NCBI GenBank assembly: GCA_963739985.1
Contig: CAVUCE010000022.1
Span: 124,001-188,000 of the forward strand
Length of the DNA stretch: 64,000 nucleotides
From: CAVUCE01 sp963739985
GTDB taxonomy: Bacteria; Bacteroidota; Ignavibacteria; Ignavibacteriales; Ignavibacteriaceae
Reading direction: 5' to 3'
The notes beneath the pieces are model-generated. The model was not told where the DNA came from. It was given only the letters and a program-made list of their open reading frames with translations, and made no database searches. Both the position numbers and the translations under genes were made by a program. Every line of letters begins with the position of its first letter. The first letter of the stretch is position 1. Below are positions 1-9,332 of this stretch, piece after piece.

Positions 1-2860
1 CTTTAAGCAGCATCCAAATATCTCTCCTCTGCTCAGGCAATAAATTTTGCTGCGGAAGTATATCTTTATTTGCAAAATCAAAATTAAGTGAAATATTTTT
101 TGCCCGGCAATGGCTAATTATCATATCCCTTAGCTTTACAAGAAGGTCGTAGATGGTTTCTGTTTTAGGATCTATCGCCCAAATAATTTCTCTAATTGAA
201 ACTACAGATTCTTTTGATAAAGTAATTATTCTATCCAGCATTTGAATTGGTGTTTCACCAAGATGCTGCAGAACATTTTTATCATCCTGTATTATTTTCC
301 CAAACATTGCAATACTGCTTAAGTTAGATGCAATCTCATCATGAAGATCAGCAGCAATGCGGGTACGAAGTCTTTCAATGGCAATAAGCTGATTCAGTCT
401 GTATCTATACATTAAAAATATTATAAAAATTAATACTGATATACTGAATAAAATGAACCACCAAGTACTCCAGAAAGGAGGGCGAATGATAATTGTAAAA
501 GGTTTGGATCTGGTAAACCAATTATTATCAATCGATGCCATAACCCAGAACTTATACTTCCCGGGATTTAAATGCGTGTAATAGGCAGTTCGTCTATTAT
601 TTGAAACGATCCAATCTTTATCAAATCCATCCAGCATATAAGCGTAGTTGATTTTATCAGGTCTAGAAGTTCCCAATGCAGCAAAATCAATTGAAAAGGC
701 ATTGTCATCAAAACTCATAAACACCGTATCCACAAGAATTATGTCTTTTTTAAGCTTTACTGGCTGATTAAAAATTTTAAATCCTAGAATTGCTAAATTG
801 GGTTTTGAAACTTCACTAACACTATTTTTCGGATAGAAATAAGTTATTCCGCTTTTACCGCCAAAAATCAATTTTCCATCTTTACCTTTGGCAGAAGCTG
901 TTATAAATTCCGTATTCCCTACTCCATCTCTATGATCAAAATTCTTTATTAAATTATTAACCGGATTAAGACTTGTGATTCCACCAGCAGTACTTAGCCA
1001 TATTGAGCCACTATTATCAATTTGAATACTCATGATAGCGTTATCAGGTAAGCCATTCTTGACAGTATAATGCGTAAACTTGTCTGAACCGATTTTTAAT
1101 TTATTTAAACCTCCGCCTAATGTTCCGATCCAAATATTTCCCAAATTATCTTCTTTAATAGATGAGATGTTATTACTACTAATTGAATTAGTATTTTTAG
1201 GATTAAACTGATAATTAGCGAACTTATCTTCTTCCTTTAAATAAATATTTAATCCGCCTGCTGCGGTTCCGATATATAGATTTTGTTTACTATCCATGAA
1301 CAAACATGTGATTATCATGTCGGTAATTGAAAACTTATCCTTTGGATTTACCTTGTAGGCTTTAAATTTCTCTTTTTTCTTATCCATTTTATATAATCCG
1401 CCGCCCCACGTACCAAGCCAAAGATTATTTTCGTCGTCCTCACAAATTGCTGATATATTGTTAAAACCTAAAGACATCGAATCTTTTTGATCATATCTAA
1501 AATTTTTAAAGGAATCATTATTTCGATTGAATTTTGCAAGCCCGTTGTGGGTACCGATCCAAATATCTTTTTGCTTATCTTCGAATATTGCTAACACAAT
1601 ATCGTCAGGTAAACTATTTTTATTATGAATATCTTGCTGATAAAGCTTTATGTTTTTAGTCTTATTATCTAGAACGTTTAAGCCGCCCTTCCAAGTACCA
1701 ATCCAAATTTTCCCAAAACTATCCTCCAAAATTGAATGAACATCATCGGAAGACAGACTTTTATTATCATTTTCAACGTGCCTCAAATTTTGAAATATTA
1801 ATCCTTCCGAAGAGAATTTATTTATCCCTCTATCAGTACCAACCCAAATATTTCTACTTTTATCTTCATAGATTGTAGGGACCCAGTTATTACTTAAACT
1901 ATACTTATTTTCTGCACTATATTTAAAATGGTAGAACTTATTCTCTTTCCGATCAAATCTATTCAAACCTCCATTGTGAGTACCAATCCACAAATTTCCG
2001 TTTTGATCTTCAATAATTGAAAGGACATAATCATAACTTATTGAATATGGATCTGATGCACTGTTAAGAAATACTTTATATGAGCCATTACTTTTATCAA
2101 ATCTAATTAAACCATCCCCATTTGTGCCTAACCAAATTATTCCAGATCTATCTTCGTAAACAACCTTTATTTTATTTGACGATTTTAATTTTCCATTAGA
2201 AACATTAAATAAGTATTGTTTTAATACTTTACCCTCTTTAGTCAACTGAAATAATCCTGATCCCCAAGTTGCAACCCAAATATTATTTTTTTCATCTTGA
2301 ATAATGGAATTAACGGCATAATTTGTAATTGAATCTTTTCCACCCAGGCTATAGTGATAAAAGTTTTTGGTAAGCGGATCATATTTGTCTAATCCTCCGC
2401 TGGTTCCGATCCAAATTTTACCTTCATTATCTTCAAAAACATCCCAAATTCTATTACTGCTTATTGAACTGACATTATTTTTATCGTTTTTATAGTTTAT
2501 AAAAATTTCTAGGTTTCTGTCGAACTTAAACAAACCACCGCTATGAGTGCCAATCCAAATACTTCCGTCTTTTGCTTCAATCAAAGCCTGTATCCAATTA
2601 TCCGATAGAGAAAGAGTATCAAACGGAATATTTTTATACACCGTAAAAGAATAACCGTCAAACTTGTTCAATCCATTCTGGGTACCAAACCACATAAATC
2701 CATAACGATCTTGAATAATTTTATTTACGGTAGAGTTAGATAAACCTTCACTGATGGAATACTTTTCAAATTGCAAATCAATACTCTGACAAAAAGATAT
2801 TGCCGAAAATACGAGAAAAGATACCATCATCTTTAGAATGAATTCCAACTTAAAAGGCAC
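1..2860 (-). CDS. Two-component-regulator propeller histidine kinase (3' end outside window)
   Basis: About 953 codons are visible on the minus strand; the gene runs off the left edge. The N-terminus has a lysine followed by a hydrophobic stretch ending FCQ, so it is probably exported. Many repeats of the type GT..GGLNKFD with W.GT spacing form one or two beta-propeller sensor domains. A Y_Y_Y domain follows, then one membrane segment near residue 805 and a HisKA_3-type dimerisation box ADLHDEIASNLSSI with the phospho-histidine near residue 840. The window cuts the gene just before the ATP-binding N-box. GTG at 2860 is preferred because a purine-rich AAAAGAGAG lies just upstream; ATG at 2830 is in frame and possible. 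The family senses periplasmic ligands, often glycans, and phosphorylates LuxR-type regulators. The partner lies outside the window or is the regulator at 7358. Confidence 0.9.
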   Translation of the reverse strand, partial: MPFKLEFILKMMVSFLVFSAISFCQSIDLQFEKYSISEGLSNSTVNKIIQDRYGFMWFGTQNGLNKFDGYSFTVYKNIPFDTLSLSDNWIQALIEAKDGSIWIGTHSGGLFKFDRNLEIFINYKNDKNNVSSISSNRIWDVFEDNEGKIWIGTSGGLDKYDPLTKNFYHYSLGGKDSITNYAVNSIIQDEKNNIWVATWGSGLFQLTKEGKVLKQYLFNVSNGKLKSSNKIKVVYEDRSGIIWLGTNGDGLIRFDKSNGSYKVFLNSASDPYSISYDYVLSIIEDQNGNLWIGTHNGGLNRFDRKENKFYHFKYSAENKYSLSNNWVPTIYEDKSRNIWVGTDRGINKFSSEGLIFQNLRHVENDNKSLSSDDVHSILEDSFGKIWIGTWKGGLNVLDNKTKNIKLYQQDIHNKNSLPDDIVLAIFEDKQKDIWIGTHNGLAKFNRNNDSFKNFRYDQKDSMSLGFNNISAICEDDENNLWLGTWGGGLYKMDKKKEKFKAYKVNPKDKFSITDMIITCLFMDSKQNLYIGTAAGGLNIYLKEEDKFANYQFNPKNTNSISSNNISSIKEDNLGNIWIGTLGGGLNKLKIGSDKFTHYTVKNGLPDNAIMSIQIDNSGSIWLSTAGGITSLNPVNNLIKNFDHRDGVGNTEFITASAKGKDGKLIFGGKSGITYFYPKNSVSEVSKPNLAILGFKIFNQPVKLKKDIILVDTVFMSFDDNAFSIDFAALGTSRPDKINYAYMLDGFDKDWIVSNNRRTAYYTHLNPGKYKFWVMASIDNNWFTRSKPFTIIIRPPFWSTWWFILFSISVLIFIIFLMYRYRLNQLIAIERLRTRIAADLHDEIASNLSSIAMFGKIIQDDKNVLQHLGETPIQMLDRIITLSKESVVSIREIIWAIDPKTETIYDLLVKLRDMIISHCRAKNISLNFDFANKDILPQQNLLPEQRRDIWMLLK

Positions 2861-3063
2861 AGTACGCTCTCTTTTGTAAAAGCAAAAAAATATATTGATA
2901 TTTAAAACAGGAGAGAAAATTTCGAATTAGATAAACATAATCTTCTAATATCAAATTAGCAATCTTTAACTTTAACCGAGATTATTTTCTAATGTATTAA
3001 TAAAATAATTAAGTAGGATTATAATAGCAGCAAATATTAATGAGAAATTTCAAAACTAGAATT

Positions 3064-3086
3064 GCTTTTCTTGATCCAAGAAAAGC
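3064..3086 (-). terminator. Stem-loop after tRNA-Ser(GGA)
   Basis: A perfect 10-bp inverted repeat (GCTTTTCTTG / CAAGAAAAGC) with a 3-base loop lies 2 bp beyond the 3' end of the minus-strand tRNA. It is followed in that direction by a T-rich stretch. It is likely the transcription terminator, although the T-tract is short. Confidence 0.6.
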
Positions 3087-3088
3087 AG

Positions 3089-3175
3089 CGGAAAGGGAGG
3101 GATTCGAACCCTCGGTACCCGTGAAGGTACACACGCTTTCCAGGCGTGCCAGTTAAACCACTCCTGCACCTTTCC
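3089..3175 (-). tRNA. tRNA-Ser (anticodon GGA)
   Basis: An 87-nt class II tRNA. The acceptor stem GGAAAGG pairs with CCTTTCC, and G is the discriminator base. The anticodon loop CTGGAAA gives GGA. A long variable arm and a T-arm with GGTTCGAATCC are present. CCA is not encoded. Confidence 0.95.
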
Positions 3176-3330
3176 GAAAATATAGAAAGCAAATATAAAA
3201 ATTTAAGGGATATTTAACAAAATTTATATCGGTAATTTTATTAAAGAATAATAGTCTGTATTATTTATACTGAGATTTTTAATTGAACTCTCAGTTTAAT
3301 AACTTAGTAGTTGTTATTTTAGATGTTTAA

Positions 3331-3417
3331 GGAGAGATGCTAGAGTGGTTGAATAGGACGGTCTCGAAAACCGTTGTGGGGTTTACTCCACCGAGGGTTC
3401 GAATCCCTCTCTCTCCG
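3331..3417 (+). tRNA. tRNA-Ser (anticodon CGA)
   Basis: An 87-nt class II tRNA with acceptor GGAGAGA pairing with TCTCTCC and discriminator G. The anticodon loop CTCGAAA gives CGA. It has the long variable arm expected for serine and a GGTTCGAATCC T-arm. It is divergent from tRNA-Ser(GGA), with 155 bp between them. Confidence 0.95.
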
Positions 3418-3432
3418 CTCCAAATTTTAACA

Positions 3433-3471
3433 CCCCGAAAATAGCGAATTTAAGCTGTTTTCGGGGTTTTT
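3433..3471 (+). terminator. Rho-independent terminator after tRNA-Ser(CGA)
   Basis: CCCCGAAAA pairs with TTTTCGGGG across a loop that contains an inner AGC/GCT pairing. A run of T follows directly. It starts 16 bp after the tRNA. Confidence 0.85.
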
Positions 3472-4281
3472 CATTTTAAACATGTACTGTATATACTTCC
3501 AAATAGGGTCAAAATTATGTGTGTTGGCCACAAAATGGCCACAACAATTTCGGGAATACAGTCAAAATTTATGACGACAGTGTAAAATCAGCCAACCTTG
3601 AATTTTGGAGCTTTTTCAATAGGTATTCAAAGAACCTCATATCTCTGTTATTATATTTAATCGCTAATTCAAATATATGGTGATGGATACGGTACAATAT
3701 TTAAGTTAGCATTCCATATTTGTGAAAAAACCAGAAGTGATGCGAAGAAAAAGAGTATTAGAGACTTGATAGCTGTTCACATTATCTGTACCTCCAAGGT
3801 ATAGAAATTTGAAAAAGACTAATTAATTATTTGGTGTAGAATTAGAACTGCACAAATAAATTATTTTGATAACCGGACATACACAATCCCATATTTGTGT
3901 GGTTTTTATTCATCTAAAATATTTTTTAAGCGTTATGGGTTAATTCAGGTCTATTTAATAGTAGCTAAAATTTAGTTTTTCAATTAACTTAATAATAGTC
4001 CCTTATTTATTAGATAAAGAGTTGTAGATGAGATGAAAAAGAGAAAATCGGTGAGGTTTTTATTAGAGGTTTAAATCACATCATGCTTTTTAGAAACTTA
4101 ATTCCTTTTTATATTTTAACTTGTAAATAAATCTCGTCGATATTTATAGGTATTAGATTAGTGTTACGATCTTTTTATTAATCAGAATTATTACATATAG
4201 CGAACATCAAATTTGGTTATTATGATAACTTGTGCTTTCCGTTAACTAATTAAATTTAATTCCAACAAAAATCAGTGATTT
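3472..4281. other. Long intergenic region without a convincing gene
   Basis: About 810 bp, very AT-rich, with no open frame of useful length. GGCCACAA occurs twice close together near 3525-3545. CATATTTGTG occurs near 3715 and again near 3890. The position just downstream of a tRNA gene is a common integration site, but no integrase and no duplicated tRNA end were found. The promoter of the kinase at 4282 must lie at its right end. Confidence 0.5.
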
Positions 4282-7200
4282 GTGATTCTGAAAAGCTTAT
4301 CTCTAATATGCTTTATAATCTTAATTAGCTCCTCAATTCTTGCTCAAGAATTTTCGGTAAAAAAGTATAATACCGACAATGGTATTATTGACCCGACGGT
4401 TAGGGTAATATCTCAGGATTCACTTGGTAGGATATGGATTGGTACAGCTGAGGGATTAAGTATTTACGACGGGAATAATTTCACAAATTTCTCTAAGTAT
4501 AATGGTCTGAATAAAGATGTAATTAATTGTTTTTTCCCCATTAACAAAAATACCATGTTAGTGGGTACAAATGACGGCGGTATCGTAGTCTTTAAAAAAT
4601 ATTATCTAGGGATTGATACTGTACTTAAAGTCATTAATAATAAGAAATATTTAGCAGGCAATTCTATTAGTGAAATATTCAAAGATTCAAAAAATAATTA
4701 TTGGATTTGCACAAACTCAGGAATTTCAAGATGGAGAATTGATAATGATAAAATTGATGTTAAAAATTTCTCACAGCAAGATTTATTTGGTTATAAAGAA
4801 ATAAATACCGCTGTAGAGATGAAGAATGGTGATGTATTATTCGGAACAAAAAAAGGATTATTAAAATTTAGTAATGGGAATTTTTATAAAGCCAGCATTA
4901 CTCCATATTCTTCATTAGAAATCAATTTACTTTTTTTAGATTCAAAAAATGAGTTGTGGATTAGTACTAGTCGAGGACTCTATTTATTTAGAGACACAAA
5001 CAAGATTCTTTTTAAGAATACAAATAAAGTTTTTGGTCAAACTGTTTTCGATATTAAGGAAGATTATGGGAAGCAATTGTGGATTTCTTATACTCGAGGG
5101 CTGTTAAAGTATAATTTATCCAACGGACAATTAAACTTCTTAAATCAATTTAAAGATATCTTTTGTACAACAATGTTAAAAGATAAAGAGGGAAATATAT
5201 GGGTTGGCAATCTGGATGGATTAACCAAAATAATTAATAACAATTTTGTTTTAATAAATAATATTCATTTAACTCTTGGAATCAATAATGTTTGTGTTTC
5301 TCCAAATAACAGGACCATTATTACTTCTTTCAATGGAATGTTTCGTGTAAAAAACGATCGGTTAATTCCGGCTAAAATTAATCGAAAACTTAAAGACAAG
5401 AATATCAGACCATTATTATTCCAGCATGATTCTATTTGGGCAGGTTCCGCCAAAGGGGTTTTCTTACTCAAAAACAATCAAGTACTTAGATATTTCCCTC
5501 TCATAAATAAAACCGATAAGAATTTCGTATATAGCCTTGGGAAGGATTCTGATAATAACATTTTGGTGGGTACCGACGGCGGACTTGTTATAATTAGTAA
5601 TGAAAAAGTATTTTCAGCCAAAGACGATAAAAATAAAGGATCAATTTATTCTTTCAAATACTTAAAAAACTTACCTCGACACAGAGTGAGCGCCATTCTA
5701 ATAGATCATAATCATAATGTTTGGCTGGGATATTGGAGAAACGGAATTTATGTTTTAAAGCATGACGGTTCTAAGAATCAAATAAATAAAGTTAAAGAAT
5801 TATCCGGAAATAAGATTAGAAACTTGTATGAAGATTCTCAGCAGAATATCTGGATATGCACAAGATACAGCGGAGTATATAAATATGATGGGAATAGATT
5901 TGTTCATTATACTTCTAGAGATGGATTAGGTAGCAATTTTGTTTCAGCAGTAATACAAGATAAATATAAAAATTATTGGTTTGGTACTGCTAAAGGAGTT
6001 GCGGAATTTGATGGGAAGAACTGGAAGCGTTATGGTGCCAGCGATGGAATTACATCGAGCGGTATACTAAATATTAAATCAGATAAAAACGACAACTTAT
6101 ATTTTGTTTGCCACAAAGGATTATATTTATATAAATCGGATTTTGCAAAATATAATATGCAAATGCCGCCAAAAGCTTTTATAAACAAAGGACAATTCTT
6201 AAATGACCACATGAATAAAACTTTATTCGCGAACAGTACTAACATTGCAATTAATTCTCTACTTTCTAATTTCAGAAAAAATGCCTTCGAAAAACCTTAT
6301 ACACTAAACTACACACAAAATTCTTTGCAATTTGAATTTTCTTCGAACAGCTTTAAAAACGAAACAAAAAATAAATTCCAGTATATGTTAGAGGGCTTTG
6401 ATAAACATTGGTCAACAATCTCTGTCAGAAGATATGTAAACTACACACATTTACCGGCAGGTAAATATAAACTTTTAGTAAAAACTTATAATGCACGAGG
6501 TGTTGCCAGTTTAGCTCCTGCGTCTTTAAGCTTTAATATTCTGCCCCCATATTGGCAAAGATGGTGGTTTATTACTCTATCTATTTTGGTTGCTATATCA
6601 GTTATATCGGGAATAACCTTATTAATTTATAGATATAGAATTTCTCAAGTAGTAAAAATGGAAAGGGTAAGAACTCGAATTGCAACGGATCTTCACGATG
6701 ATCTTGGAACCAGCCTTTCACGTATTGCAATTTTTAGTCAATTAGCAAAGCGAGAAATTAAAAACAGTTCAAGTAAAATTTTTGATCTGCTGGAAAAGAT
6801 TGAAACCTCATCAAGAGGCCTTATTGATTCCATGGATGATATTGTTTGGTCAATAAATCCTGATAATGATTCACTGGAAGATGCAACTTTGAAATTAGAG
6901 AATTTTGCAATCGAATTACTGGAAGCTAAGGATATAGATGTATTGATTTCTGCTCCTAAAGATACAGCAAAAATTGAACTTCCCTTAGATATCAGAAGGC
7001 AATTTCTCCTTGTATTTAAGGAAATAATAAATAATACGGCCAAGCACTCAAAAGCAAGCATAGTAGAAATTATAATCAAACCATATATGAACTTTAACGG
7101 ACAAAGCAAGAAAGGAATTAGCGTAATTGTAAAGGATAATGGAAATGGTTTTGATGTTAAAGGAAAACACGACGGAAACGGATTAAAAAATATTGAAAAA

Positions 7201-7284
7201 AGAGTTGCTTCATTAAACGGCACTTTTGATTTATCATCTTCTATTGGACAGGGAACTGCATATAAATTATTTATCCCACTGTAA
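4282..7284 (+). CDS. Two-component-regulator propeller histidine kinase
   Basis: 1000 aa starting with GTG. The N-terminus MILKSLSLICFIILISSS..LAQ is a signal sequence. Residues about 25-640 hold repeated propeller blades (for example GRIWIGTAEGLSIYDG and NYWFGTAKGVAEFDG). A Y_Y_Y domain (about 690-755) and one transmembrane helix (about 762-787) follow. The HisKA_3 box TDLHDDLGTSLSRI has its histidine near residue 805. The HATPase domain has FKEIINNTAKHS as N-box and DNGNGFD plus GNGLKNIEKR as G-boxes. It senses an exported ligand and phosphorylates a LuxR-family regulator. The regulator directly downstream, 73 bp away and on the same strand, is the obvious partner. It is distantly similar to the kinase at the left edge. 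Confidence 0.92.
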   Translation: MILKSLSLICFIILISSSILAQEFSVKKYNTDNGIIDPTVRVISQDSLGRIWIGTAEGLSIYDGNNFTNFSKYNGLNKDVINCFFPINKNTMLVGTNDGGIVVFKKYYLGIDTVLKVINNKKYLAGNSISEIFKDSKNNYWICTNSGISRWRIDNDKIDVKNFSQQDLFGYKEINTAVEMKNGDVLFGTKKGLLKFSNGNFYKASITPYSSLEINLLFLDSKNELWISTSRGLYLFRDTNKILFKNTNKVFGQTVFDIKEDYGKQLWISYTRGLLKYNLSNGQLNFLNQFKDIFCTTMLKDKEGNIWVGNLDGLTKIINNNFVLINNIHLTLGINNVCVSPNNRTIITSFNGMFRVKNDRLIPAKINRKLKDKNIRPLLFQHDSIWAGSAKGVFLLKNNQVLRYFPLINKTDKNFVYSLGKDSDNNILVGTDGGLVIISNEKVFSAKDDKNKGSIYSFKYLKNLPRHRVSAILIDHNHNVWLGYWRNGIYVLKHDGSKNQINKVKELSGNKIRNLYEDSQQNIWICTRYSGVYKYDGNRFVHYTSRDGLGSNFVSAVIQDKYKNYWFGTAKGVAEFDGKNWKRYGASDGITSSGILNIKSDKNDNLYFVCHKGLYLYKSDFAKYNMQMPPKAFINKGQFLNDHMNKTLFANSTNIAINSLLSNFRKNAFEKPYTLNYTQNSLQFEFSSNSFKNETKNKFQYMLEGFDKHWSTISVRRYVNYTHLPAGKYKLLVKTYNARGVASLAPASLSFNILPPYWQRWWFITLSILVAISVISGITLLIYRYRISQVVKMERVRTRIATDLHDDLGTSLSRIAIFSQLAKREIKNSSSKIFDLLEKIETSSRGLIDSMDDIVWSINPDNDSLEDATLKLENFAIELLEAKDIDVLISAPKDTAKIELPLDIRRQFLLVFKEIINNTAKHSKASIVEIIIKPYMNFNGQSKKGISVIVKDNGNGFDVKGKHDGNGLKNIEKRVASLNGTFDLSSSIGQGTAYKLFIPL

Positions 7285-7286
7285 TA

Positions 7287-7304
7287 CCACATAAATGTGT
7301 GATT
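7287..7304. promoter_or_regulatory. Candidate operator, partial copy of the 8028 palindrome
   Basis: CCACATAAATGTGTGATT begins 2 bp after the kinase stop and lies 54 bp before the response regulator start. The right half TGTGATT and the centre match the perfect palindrome at 8028-8047. It may be an autoregulatory site of the LuxR-type regulator. This is inferred from similarity between the two sites only. Confidence 0.4.
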
Positions 7305-7357
7305 GACTATTGAGATACAATGTTTTTAATTAACCTTAAAAGAAGCTTAAAACTAAA

Positions 7358-7729
7358 ATGGGAAGTACAAAGACACAAGATATTGCTGTCTGCATAATTG
7401 AAGATGATCAATGTATCCGTGAAGGAATCGCAGATTATCTTAACTCCACTGAGAATTACTCATGTAAATATGTGTTTGAATCATGTGAAGAAGCGCTCAA
7501 AAATTTATCTGATAATCTTCCGGTTGTAATACTTATGGATATATCACTAAAAGAAAAGATGACAGGTATTGAAGGGGCGGCTATATTCAAACAAAAATAT
7601 CCAAGCATAAATATAATAATGTTAACTGTATATGAAGATGATGAAAAAATATTTTCATCTTTGAGGGCAGGTGCGTCTGGATATTTGCTAAAGAAATCTC
7701 CGTTAGAAAAAATTGCATGCTGCTATTAA
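7358..7729 (+). CDS. Response regulator, receiver-domain part (frameshifted LuxR-family gene)
   Basis: 123 codons. It has the receiver acidic pair EDD near the N-terminus, phosphoacceptor D61 in ILMDISL, the T of MLTVYED and the conserved lysine in LLKKSP. It runs out of frame at LEKIACCY*. The next reading frame continues exactly where a NarL/FixJ regulator should (EKL-HAAIKEV). Removing one A from the A6 run at about 7706-7711 joins the two halves. The joined protein would be about 217 aa, the normal NarL/FixJ length. It is probably the partner of the kinase at 4282. It is either a real frameshift or a homopolymer sequencing error. Confidence 0.85.
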   Translation: MGSTKTQDIAVCIIEDDQCIREGIADYLNSTENYSCKYVFESCEEALKNLSDNLPVVILMDISLKEKMTGIEGAAIFKQKYPSINIIMLTVYEDDEKIFSSLRAGASGYLLKKSPLEKIACCY

Positions 7730-8012
7730 AGAAGTAATAGATGGCGGAGCACCAATGACACCAAGTATCGCAAAAAGGGTATTGGCATTCTTTAATAAGA
7801 AAGACAGTAAAAATAATAACTATAATTTGACTACACGCGAAAAGGAAATATTACAGTTATTAGTTGAAGGGTTGAGCTATAAGATGATTAAAAATAAACT
7901 CTTCATAAGTATAGATACTGTTCGTTCACATATTAAAAACATTTACGAAAAACTACACGTAAACTCAAAATCGGAAGCTGTAGCAAAAGCTTTAAAAGAT
8001 AACCTGCTTTAA
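7713..8012 (+). CDS. LuxR-type DNA-binding part of the same response regulator
   Basis: 99 codons from a TTG that is not a true start; this is the C-terminal half of the regulator beginning at 7358. It contains the linker IKEVIDGGAPMTPSIAKRVL and a LuxR helix-turn-helix (TTREKEILQLLVEGLSYKMI then SIDTVRSHIKNIYEKLHV). The helix-turn-helix is complete and has no damaged residues that I can see, so the frameshift is recent or artefactual. It presumably binds the palindromes at 7287 and 8028. Confidence 0.85.
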   Translation: MHAAIKEVIDGGAPMTPSIAKRVLAFFNKKDSKNNNYNLTTREKEILQLLVEGLSYKMIKNKLFISIDTVRSHIKNIYEKLHVNSKSEAVAKALKDNLL

Positions 8013-8027
8013 ATTTACAAATTGGTA

Positions 8028-8047
8028 AATCACATAAATATGTGATT
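8028..8047. promoter_or_regulatory. Perfect 20-bp palindrome, candidate LuxR-type operator
   Basis: AATCACATAAATATGTGATT is a perfect inverted repeat with 9-bp arms and an AA centre. It lies 15 bp after the regulator stop and 80 bp before the start of the surface-protein gene. Position and symmetry suit a dimeric LuxR/NarL regulator binding at the promoter of the 8127 gene. Confidence 0.55.
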
Positions 8048-8126
8048 GCGTCTCCCCTTTTCCTGCAATAAATTCCACTTAGGACCTTCGAAGCAAAATC
8101 ATTTATTTAATATAAAGAAAGAAGCC

Positions 8127-9269
8127 ATGAAAAATTTATACATATTCATGCTGGTTTTTTGCGTGATATTTGCGACTAAAATTACTTTCGGACAATCTTC
8201 ATCTCTCAAATTACCATCAGCAGACAATTCAAGTAACTTTGACATACAACAAAATGACGGAACAAGTATATTCAGACTATTTGGGGACGGTGGATTTTAT
8301 GTAAAAGGAACATTCGGGACAGGCAAAATTCCGATATCACTTGGTGGAGCTCGTTTAATGTGGTATCCTAAAAAAGCGGCCTTTAGGGCAGGTTATGTAA
8401 TATCTACACAATGGGACAGCACAAATATAGGTAATTATTCTGTAGCTTTCGGTCAAAATATTACTGCTAGCGGCACAGGAGCAAGCGCATTCGGAAATTC
8501 GGCAAATGCATCAGGCGATTATTCTTTTGCATCCGGACAAACTGTAACAGCCAGTGGATCACATTCCGCAGCTATGGGAAATTCTGTAACAGCCAGCGGA
8601 GATTATTCAACAGCATTGGGAAGTTATGTTAGTACAAGCGGTAAAGGTTCTTTTATAATTGGCGATCAATCTGTTTATTCTGTCTTAAGTAATACAACTG
8701 CAAATCAAATGATGATGCGGTTTGTAGGCGGTTATACTTTATACACAAATACATATGCAAATATAGGAGCTACTTTAGGGGCTAATCAAAATCAATGGGC
8801 AACCACTTCTGACTCCACAAAAAAATGTGCTTTCCTTCCGGTTAATGGAGAATATGTATTAAACAAAATAAATGATTTTTATTTACGCTCATGGAGTTAT
8901 AAAGGACAGGACAGCACTAAGTATCGTCATTACGGACCCATGGCTCAAGAGTTTTTTGCTGCTTTTGGACATGATAACTATGGTATTATAGGAAATGACA
9001 CAACTATAAATACTGCAGATTTTGAGGGAATAAATTTAATTGCAATTAAAGCCCTTATAAGAAGAACTAAAGAGCTGCAAGAAAAAACCAATAATATTGA
9101 AAACCTAAAATCAGAGTTAACATTAGAAGAGAACCAAATAAATGAACAGCAGAAACAAATTAAGGAATTGCTTAAAATGAAAGCTGAATTTACAAACTTC
9201 AAATCTGCTGTTGAAAATTACATTAAAAGAAACGGTTATTCTCAAAACAAGCTTACTATAAACAATTAA
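8127..9269 (+). CDS. Surface protein: YadA-like head repeats plus S74 self-cleaving chaperone domain
   Basis: 380 aa from ATG 8127, preferred because AAGAAAGAAG lies just upstream and MKNLYIFMLVFCVIFA..TFGQ is a signal peptide; an in-frame TTG at 8046 overlaps the palindrome. Residues about 110-190 hold collagen-like-spaced head repeats (GNSANASGDYSFASGQ, MGNSVTASGDYSTALG) as in trimeric autotransporter heads. Residues about 225-320 match the Peptidase_S74 intramolecular chaperone domain: S228 and K233 have the five-residue spacing of the family's Ser-Lys dyad, followed by RHYGPMAQEF and EGINLIAIKALI. A C-terminal coiled coil (about 318-370) fits trimer assembly. It is known from phage tail fibres and bacterial surface fibres. 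No membrane anchor is visible. It lies between the regulator and a T9SS cargo gene. Confidence 0.85.
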   Translation: MKNLYIFMLVFCVIFATKITFGQSSSLKLPSADNSSNFDIQQNDGTSIFRLFGDGGFYVKGTFGTGKIPISLGGARLMWYPKKAAFRAGYVISTQWDSTNIGNYSVAFGQNITASGTGASAFGNSANASGDYSFASGQTVTASGSHSAAMGNSVTASGDYSTALGSYVSTSGKGSFIIGDQSVYSVLSNTTANQMMMRFVGGYTLYTNTYANIGATLGANQNQWATTSDSTKKCAFLPVNGEYVLNKINDFYLRSWSYKGQDSTKYRHYGPMAQEFFAAFGHDNYGIIGNDTTINTADFEGINLIAIKALIRRTKELQEKTNNIENLKSELTLEENQINEQQKQIKELLKMKAEFTNFKSAVENYIKRNGYSQNKLTINN

Positions 9270-9332
9270 CGTTTTATATAATCGTAAAACTTTTGTACTA
9301 GAAATAACAACCAAATTACATAAGAGAAAGTA

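Noticed and set aside
3472..4281. Integrated element next to tRNA-Ser
   Set aside because: No integrase and no duplicated tRNA 3' end were found; only a small GGCCACAA repeat.
6738..7292. 184-codon minus-strand open frame
   Set aside because: It lies wholly opposite the conserved kinase domain of the 4282 gene and has no recognisable protein features; it is a shadow.
7700..7720. Programmed +1 frameshift in the response regulator
   Set aside because: No known +1 slippery sequence or stimulator is visible; a homopolymer error or mutation is simpler.
8046..8126. Upstream TTG start for the S74 surface protein
   Set aside because: It would add 27 polar residues before a clear signal peptide and overlaps the palindrome; ATG 8127 has the ribosome site.
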